Of a DNA stretch of 64,000 nucleotides, positions 58,348 through 64,000 are shown piece after piece. Numbering within the stretch: the first letter of the stretch is position 1; each line of letters opens with the position of its first letter. The position numbers and the translations under genes were made by a program. Origin of the DNA: a virus; the IMG/VR virus record IMGVR_UViG_3300020160_001428, positions 1-64,000 of that record; one strand, 5' to 3'. The notes under the pieces are model-generated. The model was not told the origin of the DNA. It saw only the letters and a list, made by a program, of their open reading frames with translations, and did not search any database.

Positions 58348-59129
58348 GTGATTTCCTGTAGAGATAACGGTTGGTAATCTAATTCATCAAACAAACTAGA
58401 AGGCAACTGTTCTGCAATTTCTTGAGGAATGTCTAATCGATTATTTGGCAATATTTTTTTAAAATTATCTGCTAGACAGTTGAATTGATCTACATCTAGC
58501 GGACTTAGACTACACATGGGCATTAGATTATGATATTCATCTTGAGTTAATATATTATTATAACTTCTATAGCATGACAAATCAATAGATTGATTGCCAA
58601 TTTGAATCATTTTAGTTTCTAAAATATTTTCAAATTTAACTGTTTGAACAGTTGGCATCTGTTTTAATATGACGGATTGTATAAGAGACGACTCATTACG
58701 TTGTTTTAGCAGTTTGACGCCGGCTGTTGTATTATAGGGTGCCGAGTCTTGAGTAATAGAATCAATAGTATATATTGCTGACGGATTGCGAGTTATATTG
58801 ATCGCGCATACGCTGTCAATATCACTAGTAACCATATTGACAAATGTTTTAGAAAAACTTCCGCTAATGACTAATATTGGATATGGTCGATTATGGTACT
58901 GAGATAGAAAGGCCGTGTAGTCACCACCTTCTGGAAATACTGTATCTGTTTTAACACCAAAGTCAGTCCAGATGGCACGGAACTGCATTTTTAATTGATT
59001 ATTAGTATTATTATCTAATAGTTCTTGGTAATTATTGTCAGTGTGTTTGATCGAGTTTAAATGCTGTGTAATAGTCCAAGCGATGGTGGCTTTTTTAATA
59101 GTCTCCGACCCGCTTAGGATAATTAACAT
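58332..59129 (-). CDS. Degenerate P-loop-like phage protein, 265 aa
   Basis: MLIILSGSETIKKATIAWTI has a kinase-like G-x4-K-K loop lacking the Walker GK[ST]. YPILVISGSFSKTFVNMVTS and CAINITRNPSAIYTIDSI (R-N-P) recall sulfotransferase/kinase folds. Clearly paralogous to the 59135-60187 protein. Function unknown. Confidence 0.7.
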   Translation of the reverse strand: MLIILSGSETIKKATIAWTITQHLNSIKHTDNNYQELLDNNTNNQLKMQFRAIWTDFGVKTDTVFPEGGDYTAFLSQYHNRPYPILVISGSFSKTFVNMVTSDIDSVCAINITRNPSAIYTIDSITQDSAPYNTTAGVKLLKQRNESSLIQSVILKQMPTVQTVKFENILETKMIQIGNQSIDLSCYRSYNNILTQDEYHNLMPMCSLSPLDVDQFNCLADNFKKILPNNRLDIPQEIAEQLPSSLFDELDYQPLSLQEITCPTL

Positions 59130-59134
59130 GATTA

Positions 59135-60187
59135 TTAGTCGACAATGTCGTCATACGTTAACGGCTCGTATCCTAGTTCAGTAAACAAATTTTCTGGCAT
59201 GTTTGCGGATATGACAGCTTTAATTTCAGATATTGTTGCTGGCGTAGATCTTAACGAATTAATATAAGTCGTAATCTCTTCGGTTATGTTAGGGCTTTGA
59301 CCAGACGCATAATGTTGTAATTCTATATTAATTGCATCTAATGTTTCTGCTGATATAATTTCTAAAGGTATTAAGTTTTCATGTTCCCATTGTGTCAGCA
59401 CACTATTAAAATTATCGTACCCTGCTGGCACTGTAACTTCAACACCATTAACTGTAAATTTACCAGCTGTAATAATGTCTTCAAATCTAATAGTAGTAAT
59501 ATCATCAAATTTAGCTAATACGGCGGCGTTGGCAATTGAGTAAACTAATTTTCTAGCATCTAATTCAGGAGTTCTATTTTTTTCAGGATTTGCATAGTAT
59601 GCATCGTCTTTACGATTTAATAAAATGCAAGTAGACGGATTGCGGATAATGTTTATCACCGTAACATTCTCAGCCCCAATATCAGTTCTTACACTGTTAA
59701 TAAATGCTTTAGAAAATATACCAGTAATAACATGTACGTCTCCCAGTCTATTTGCATAGTTTGCTAATACATCAGCATATGAGTGAGGATGTAACAATGG
59801 AATTTTTGGTGAACTGTTTCCGTAGTCAACCGTGTCTGTGATACCAAAATCGTGTGCGAGATCAATAAAGAAATTGCTAAAATGATTATTTCGACCACCT
59901 GTTAAAAACAAGTTATCGTTTAGTTCTAGAATTTTGTCAAATATTGCATTACCTTCTAGATCAATTACTCCGTCGTTATCTAAATCGATCAATAACTCGT
60001 TAGTATGCGGTTGATCACCGATAGCCGGGGAATATACTACTTTTCCCGTAGGGTCTGTTACTCTAAATGGCTCAATGGAAAAATCAACAGTATGTCCATC
60101 GACTACAAACCTATTTAAGGCAGCAATTATCTTTCTTGCAAAAAACTTTTTGTGTATAGTTTCTACACCACTTAAAATTACTAACAT
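59135..60187 (-). CDS. Degenerate P-loop-like phage protein, paralogue, 350 aa
   Basis: MLVILSGVETIHKKFFARKI, VHVITGIFSKAFINSVRTDI and VTVINIIRNPSTCILLNRKD align in order with the 265-residue neighbour; both end in L-F-x-E-L-x-Y-x-P-L-[ST]. About 85 residues longer, with an acidic D-L-D-N-D-G-V-I-D-L insertion. Tandem duplication. Confidence 0.72.
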   Translation of the reverse strand: MLVILSGVETIHKKFFARKIIAALNRFVVDGHTVDFSIEPFRVTDPTGKVVYSPAIGDQPHTNELLIDLDNDGVIDLEGNAIFDKILELNDNLFLTGGRNNHFSNFFIDLAHDFGITDTVDYGNSSPKIPLLHPHSYADVLANYANRLGDVHVITGIFSKAFINSVRTDIGAENVTVINIIRNPSTCILLNRKDDAYYANPEKNRTPELDARKLVYSIANAAVLAKFDDITTIRFEDIITAGKFTVNGVEVTVPAGYDNFNSVLTQWEHENLIPLEIISAETLDAINIELQHYASGQSPNITEEITTYINSLRSTPATISEIKAVISANMPENLFTELGYEPLTYDDIVD

Positions 60188-60189
60188 AG

Positions 60190-60600
60190 TTATCTCCTTA
60201 AATAGTCTTGTATAACGGCGTTGACTGCATTATCATCATTATAATCAGTTAACATTTGAAGTTGATTTATTACAGAAGAATATTCATTTTTATTCTTCTC
60301 AATTTCTTTAATATTATCTTTTAATGTAAGATATTTTTCAAGATTGTTAATTAAATTCTCATCGCCTGTTTCAATAATTTTAATATAACACTCTTCTTTG
60401 TTACTATCAGTAATGATAATTCCTTTACTGATAAATTCATTGTTTAATAACATAAAAGAAACAAAGTCAACTAATGTAAACGATAATAAATTATCTCCCA
60501 TAATACCGCGTACTTTGGTTTTGACTGCTTTCGCGGCTTTACCTGCATAGGTACTAGCATCAATTCCTTCTACTTCTTCATAATTAGTGATTTCTTTCAT
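60190..60600 (-). CDS. Hypothetical protein, 136 aa
   Basis: MKEITNYEEVEGIDASTYAG, a conserved-looking LLSFTLVDFVSFMLLNNEFI, then Lys/Glu-rich coiled coil (IKEIEKNKNEYSSVINQLQM). Soluble. It overlaps the small gene above. May be a chaperone or assembly partner of the heptad-repeat tail proteins. Confidence 0.65.
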   Translation of the reverse strand: MKEITNYEEVEGIDASTYAGKAAKAVKTKVRGIMGDNLLSFTLVDFVSFMLLNNEFISKGIIITDSNKEECYIKIIETGDENLINNLEKYLTLKDNIKEIEKNKNEYSSVINQLQMLTDYNDDNAVNAVIQDYLRR

Positions 60601-60850
60601 TTTTTAACCTTTCAATTTCGTCAGATAATTCTTGTACTGCTTTGATCAATGGAAAAATTAACTGATGCGGATTAGCTACAATAAAGTATCCGTCTCGATC
60701 TTTTTCTAAAATAGTGTATTTTTCTATTGGCCAAATTTCATTTATATTCTGTGCCATACAGCTCATAGTTTTTCTTACTGTATCACCTTTAGTGTTGTCA
60801 GTATATATATGCTCTGCAGGTCTTAGCTGTTTTATTTTCTCTAAACTCAT
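60584..60850 (-). CDS. S74-like chaperone remnant, 88 aa
   Basis: YTILEKDRDGYFIVANPHQL, then IFPLIKAVQELSDEIERLKN look like the helical C-terminal end of a peptidase S74 intramolecular chaperone. The preceding repeat protein ends shortly after S-D-E-Q-V-K, where the S74 part would start. A separate small protein supplying the missing half is an inference. TAATG overlap with it. Confidence 0.6.
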   Translation of the reverse strand: MSLEKIKQLRPAEHIYTDNTKGDTVRKTMSCMAQNINEIWPIEKYTILEKDRDGYFIVANPHQLIFPLIKAVQELSDEIERLKNERNH

Positions 60851-61494
60851 TACATATACTCAATTTCAGTTTTAACTTGTTCATCGCTATAGTTGCAATT
60901 ACAGGTACATGAGTAATTGCAGTTACAGGTGCAGTAGTTGCAGTTACATGTGCAATAGTTGCAGTTACAGGTGCAGGCGATCCTAGAGTCATTAATTTGA
61001 TTTACTAAGGAATTTATATGAACAGCTCTAATCTTTGATCCAACTAATGCGGCAAATGATGTTGCATTGCTAACTGCGGGCACCTGTGGATAGGTTATAG
61101 TTTCCGGTTGTGGGACTGGACCATATACTGGTATCTGGTTGCCAGTCGGGTTTCCGTAAGGATCAAGTTCTGGAGTATAGCCAACTACTACTTGCCCGTT
61201 AGGACTATTGATATTCTGGTTAGCTCCATTTTGTGCTGTTGTTGCCGCTGGTCCTGCAACGCTTACAGCAGTAATAATAGTGTCTAGGCGGGCCGCTGAA
61301 ACTGTTCCCGAGTAATAGCCGGCAGGTATAACGATATTAGATTGGCCTCTTCGAACTCTTTCATTGATTGCAGCCTGAAAAATGCCAGCCATGGCTGAGC
61401 CACTAATAGTAGTGCTAGTTCCAACGTAGCCGCCGATGTACCCTAGAGCATTTGATGCGTTGGTTCCGTAAACGTTTGCAACTAAACTTGCCAT
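60850..61494 (-). CDS. Tail protein with Cys-rich heptad repeats, 214 aa
   Basis: Starts MASLVANVYGTNASNALGYI, then helical/beta region with IFQAAINERVRRGQSNIVIP and QNINSPNGQVVVGYTPELDP. At ~173-201 it has four C-T-C-N-C-N-Y units (Ser inserted before the last). It ends S-D-E-Q-V-K-T-E-I-E-Y-M, a shortened S74-like start. Member of a three-gene paralogue set. Confidence 0.78.
   Translation of the reverse strand: MASLVANVYGTNASNALGYIGGYVGTSTTISGSAMAGIFQAAINERVRRGQSNIVIPAGYYSGTVSAARLDTIITAVSVAGPAATTAQNGANQNINSPNGQVVVGYTPELDPYGNPTGNQIPVYGPVPQPETITYPQVPAVSNATSFAALVGSKIRAVHINSLVNQINDSRIACTCNCNYCTCNCNYCTCNCNYSCTCNCNYSDEQVKTEIEYM
60889..60975 (-). repeat. 21-bp tandem repeats coding C-T-C-N-C-N-Y
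   Basis: Four near-identical 21-bp units encode the Cys-rich heptads; identical unit design to 61723-61809 and 62374-62460. Confidence 0.9.
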
Positions 61495-61500
61495 TTATAA

Positions 61501-62334
61501 CTACTCCACCTCAAAATTAATTGGTAATTTTGAGTAGTTAACAAAATAGTATCCGTCTAGGTCTTTACCTAGAGCACATTCGTATTTGGTGCCTTGTAGT
61601 TCTTGAGCCATTACTCCACGATAGCGAGTCGATTTATCTTTGATATAGTTCCAAGAATAAACATTTAAATTATTTTCAACTTTAATAAATTTGATATTTT
61701 CTTTTAATCTTATATCACTACCATAATTACAATTACAGGTACATGCATAATTGCAGTTACAGGTGCAGTAGTTGCAATTACAGGTGCAGTAGTTGCAATT
61801 ACAGGTGCATACAGCGCCGGCAGAATTAATAGCACTAATTAGTGTATTAATATCTACAGAACTTATCCGTTGGTCTTTACTGAACGATGTTCCAACTGAC
61901 GGCGCCGGTGATTGTGGATAGGTTATTACTTCTGGAGTAGGTACTGCGGCGTATGTTGGGGTTGAACCAACTACATTTCCGTAACCGTCAAGGATCGGAG
62001 TTGAACCTGTTTGTACTACTCCGTTAGAACTATTGATATTCTGATTAGCTCCGTTATATGCTTGACTGGCCGCTGGGCCGGCCTGCTGAACTGTTGTAAT
62101 AATCTCTTGAACCCTAGCCCCTAATATTTTTCCACTAAAATAACTTGCCGGAAGTTGAATTGCTGAGCCGCCGCGGCGACTTCTTTCTGCAATGGCTTTA
62201 TTTGCTATATCAACTAATTTGTTTTCTCGCATTACGTCAGTAGATAACACGCCGGCCAGGTTATGAGTTACGGCATTAGTGGCATTAGTTCCGTATATAC
62301 TTTTAGTCAGTCCCGAAAAAGTTGGTAATGCCAT
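61501..62334 (-). CDS. Tail protein with Cys-rich heptads and S74-like domain, 277 aa
   Basis: Starts MALPTFSGLTKSIYGTNATN and has NKAIAERSRRGGSAIQLPAS, as in its paralogues. Four C-T-C-N-C-N-Y units at ~176-204. Then GSDIRLKENIKFIKVENNLN, with the Ser/Lys signature of the self-cleaving peptidase S74 intramolecular chaperone, and YRGVMAQELQGTKYECALGK. This domain is short (72 aa). The full version of the fold the two neighbours lack. Confidence 0.83.
   Translation of the reverse strand: MALPTFSGLTKSIYGTNATNAVTHNLAGVLSTDVMRENKLVDIANKAIAERSRRGGSAIQLPASYFSGKILGARVQEIITTVQQAGPAASQAYNGANQNINSSNGVVQTGSTPILDGYGNVVGSTPTYAAVPTPEVITYPQSPAPSVGTSFSKDQRISSVDINTLISAINSAGAVCTCNCNYCTCNCNYCTCNCNYACTCNCNYGSDIRLKENIKFIKVENNLNVYSWNYIKDKSTRYRGVMAQELQGTKYECALGKDLDGYYFVNYSKLPINFEVE
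61723..61809 (-). repeat. 21-bp tandem repeats coding C-T-C-N-C-N-Y
   Basis: Four 21-bp units, Ala inserted before the last, directly before the S74-like domain. Confidence 0.9.
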
Positions 62335-62907
62335 TTACATGTACTCCACTTGACTTTTAAGTTGTTCATCGCTATAGTTGCAGTTACAGGTACATGAGTA
62401 ATTGCAGTTACAGGTGCAGTAGTTGCAATTACAGGTGCAGTAGTTGCAGTTACAGGTACATACAGCACCAGCAGTATTAATTTCTGTAATTAGTGCATTG
62501 ACAATAGCACTAGTTATTCTTTGGCCGGCTATAAAGTTTCCTGAGCCGCTAGGAACTGCTACTTGACCGTAAGTAGTTATTGCTGGAGGATTGCCACTAT
62601 TAGCGCCACCTCCATAATTGGTATTGTATGCTTGACTAGTTGCGGGTCCTGCAATTTCTACATTAGTTTTAATTTCTTGAATTTTGCTTGCAAATAATCT
62701 ACCAGTATAATAATTAGAAGGAATAGCAATTGCCGAACCACCGCGACGTGTTCTTTCTGAAATAGCTTTTTGTGCTATATTGTAAAATATTCCGCCAGAC
62801 ATCTTATTTGTGTTATTGACTTGTGTAAGTCCATGAGATACTGAATCGCTGGCGTCAGTACCGTAGATGTCTTTTACTAATCCCGATGTTATATTTGGTA
62901 ACGCCAT
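62335..62907 (-). CDS. Tail protein with Cys-rich heptad repeats, 190 aa
   Basis: Starts MALPNITSGLVKDIYGTDAS, with NIAQKAISERTRRGGSAIAI shared with the 277-aa paralogue. It is shorter in the middle than its siblings. Four C-T-C-N-C-N-Y units at ~149-177, then S-D-E-Q-L-K-S-Q-V-E-Y-M. Stop and start abut the next gene. Confidence 0.78.
   Translation of the reverse strand: MALPNITSGLVKDIYGTDASDSVSHGLTQVNNTNKMSGGIFYNIAQKAISERTRRGGSAIAIPSNYYTGRLFASKIQEIKTNVEIAGPATSQAYNTNYGGGANSGNPPAITTYGQVAVPSGSGNFIAGQRITSAIVNALITEINTAGAVCTCNCNYCTCNCNYCTCNCNYSCTCNCNYSDEQLKSQVEYM
62374..62460 (-). repeat. 21-bp tandem repeats coding C-T-C-N-C-N-Y
   Basis: Four 21-bp units; third copy of the array in 1.6 kb. Confidence 0.9.
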
Positions 62908-62919
62908 CGCTCCGTCTCC

Positions 62920-63318
62920 TTAAATTGCTTTTGATAAAAAGTCTAAATCTTCTTTAGCTTTATTCTGTGCTAGAAATTTGTCATAGTCGTCAAGATCAGC
63001 AGTTGATGTAATAAAATCTAGTGTGTTCTTATCAACCTCCTTGTCTGGCATTTCTTGATTTTCATTCATATCTTTGATAATCTGCATGACTAAATCAGTT
63101 AACGATATACCTAAAATAGAAGTGACCATTTCTATTTGTTTAGAAATATCAACAGTTTCAACTGGTTCAGTTCTTTCAGACATTTCTTTGATAATGTTCA
63201 TAGATAGAATAAATCCATCTAGCATAATTGTAGAAACTCCTGGTTCATCTTCAACTTCCATAAGGTTGATAATCTCTAGGATTTTTTCTAATTTTTCGTT
63301 TATTGTCATCTGAGTCAT
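62920..63318 (-). CDS. Helical protein, 132 aa
   Basis: MTQMTINEKLEKILEIINLM, then acidic/helical MLDGFILSMNIIKEMSERTE and LGISLTDLVMQIIKDMNENQ. No signal, no motif. It is coupled (ATGA) to the radical SAM gene and precedes the Cys-rich tail proteins. It could be a recognition partner, but nothing in the sequence proves it. Confidence 0.65.
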   Translation of the reverse strand: MTQMTINEKLEKILEIINLMEVEDEPGVSTIMLDGFILSMNIIKEMSERTEPVETVDISKQIEMVTSILGISLTDLVMQIIKDMNENQEMPDKEVDKNTLDFITSTADLDDYDKFLAQNKAKEDLDFLSKAI

Positions 63319-64000
63319 TTTATTTCTTTGTCCTTAAAATCATGAAATTTTGGAGAGTTTTCGTAGTTACCGTAGGTCGTTACATTACCCTCGTTAGTAA
63401 AATATGTCTTCAATTCTTTGCGTTCACCACAACCATTGCACATGTCGCAAAACAATTCGCATACAGGTACAGATACTGCTTTATTTATCCAGTCATTTCT
63501 AAGCTGATTTTTAATCTCGGTTAGCTTTTCGATGTCCTTTGGGGTTAGTGTATCCCAGGCCACACTAGTGATCATGCGCTCTGGATTAAAAGTTTTTATC
63601 AATTTGGTCATGTCTTTATACACATGGTTGATATTAAACTTATGTATGGTATAACGCATACGATATCTAAACTTGTTTTTTACTAGATTAGTAAAGACTT
63701 CAATCATACTTCTAGTACTGTCCATACCATTATGATATACCCGATCCTTGTTGCCAATTCCGTCAAAGCTAACATCTATTGATAACAGTCCCTTTTTATA
63801 AAAGAAGTTGTTCATTGTTTCATCAATAAAGTTTTGACTTAGGTATTTGATACCGTTGGTTGTCATGTTAAAATGTACATTACGTTTCTTACTAAAGGCA
63901 TAGTCCATAGCAAAGCAGACGTTCTCCCATTCTAGCGTAGGTTCGCCGCCAAACAATACAATTAGTGTTTGGCTTTTAGGATCTTCTCTAGCAAGTATTG
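63315..64000 (-). CDS. Radical SAM/SPASM-like protein, N-terminus off the window
   Basis: The frame stays open to the right edge (I-L-A-R-E-D-P-K-S-Q before LIVLFGGEP), so the cluster motif lies beyond it. Seen: FGGEPTLEWENVCFAMDYAF, LSIDVSFDGIGNKDRVYHNG and C-terminal CELFCDMCNGCGERKEL cluster. It resembles anaerobic-sulfatase-maturase-type peptide modifiers. An apparent TTG start at 63956 is internal. First known gene of the unit running into the C-T-C-N-C-N-Y proteins. Confidence 0.85.
   Translation of the reverse strand, partial: ILAREDPKSQTLIVLFGGEPTLEWENVCFAMDYAFSKKRNVHFNMTTNGIKYLSQNFIDETMNNFFYKKGLLSIDVSFDGIGNKDRVYHNGMDSTRSMIEVFTNLVKNKFRYRMRYTIHKFNINHVYKDMTKLIKTFNPERMITSVAWDTLTPKDIEKLTEIKNQLRNDWINKAVSVPVCELFCDMCNGCGERKELKTYFTNEGNVTTYGNYENSPKFHDFKDKEIK

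Noticed and set aside
60889-62460. The three 21-bp repeat arrays as CRISPR or non-coding repeats
   Set aside because: Units are contiguous, in frame and code for the same heptad within long ORFs. There are no spacers.
1-64000. The window as a bacterial chromosome fragment or prophage
   Set aside because: Late promoter boxes, nrd/grx, repetitive tail fibres with shared N-termini and dense small phage genes argue for a lytic phage. I see no integrase or attachment site, but only 64 kb is visible.

Overview
The window looks like one arm of a large tailed-phage genome of the T4-like (myovirus) type that infects an aquatic Gram-negative bacterium, probably a proteobacterium. It is AT-rich. Nearly all genes lie on the minus strand in tight operons with TAATG or ATGA overlaps. 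Phage hallmarks are class Ia ribonucleotide reductase with glutaredoxin, a run of repetitive tail-fibre proteins sharing a short N-terminal motif, a PAAR/peptidase protein, a tail protein with a peptidase S74-like start, and a T4-type late promoter box (TAAATA core) recurring in intergenic junctions. Early-type sigma70 promoters with exactly 17-bp spacers also occur. The host signal (curli pore, lipoproteins, cell-wall hydrolase) points to a cell with an outer membrane. No terminase, capsid, portal or polymerase gene lies in this window, so the T4-like assignment rests on accessory, tail and promoter features.

Layout. 1-5.1 kb: a curli-type secretion unit read csgF, csgG, curlin-repeat protein, FecR-domain protein, secreted F5/8C-like protein (cut by the left edge). 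5.2-6.6 kb: a phage protein of unknown role. 6.6-10.6 kb: clpS, heme oxygenase and ferredoxin-dependent bilin reductase, then hsp20 and dnaK. 10.7-15.8 kb: MazG-like hydrolase, ribosomal protein bS21, membrane and lipoproteins, SleB-type cell-wall hydrolase. 15.9-18.1 kb: A-type Fe-S carrier, IscU, superoxide dismutase, second A-type carrier, a small membrane protein and an HAD nucleotidase. 18.1-27.4 kb: PAAR/peptidase protein, glutaredoxin, nrdB, class II aldolase, nrdA, tail spike and PD-(D/E)XK nuclease. 27.4-32.1 kb: small phage proteins, including a probable -1 frameshift gene. 32.2-34.5 kb: a plus-strand early-looking island. 34.5-42.9 kb: secreted nuclease and tail-fibre genes. 42.9-58.3 kb: a surface-chemistry island (polysaccharide deacetylase, sulfotransferase, PIG-L deacetylase, CMP-sugar synthetase, SDR epimerases, split transketolase, flavin halogenase, five radical SAM proteins, a GT2 glycosyltransferase). 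58.3-64 kb: two paralogous degenerate P-loop-like proteins, three tail proteins carrying C-T-C-N-C-N-Y heptad repeats, and a sixth radical SAM protein cut by the right edge.

How the parts may work together (inference). The chaperone, ClpS, bS21, Fe-S, SOD and heme/bilin genes would maintain or redirect host proteostasis, translation and redox during infection. The ribonucleotide reductase cluster supplies dNTPs. The curli unit could place amyloid-like fibres on infected cells or help release. The 43-64 kb island looks built to make an unusual sugar or peptide modification. Its most striking feature is the nearness of many SPASM-like radical SAM enzymes to tail proteins with Cys-rich heptads, which suggests post-translational modification of fibre tips.

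No stretch longer than 300 bases lacks a gene. The largest gaps (3042-3200, 15245-15377, 32085-32240) hold promoters and hairpins described below. I saw no tRNA, rRNA, CRISPR array or insertion sequence, although tRNAs were judged only by eye.
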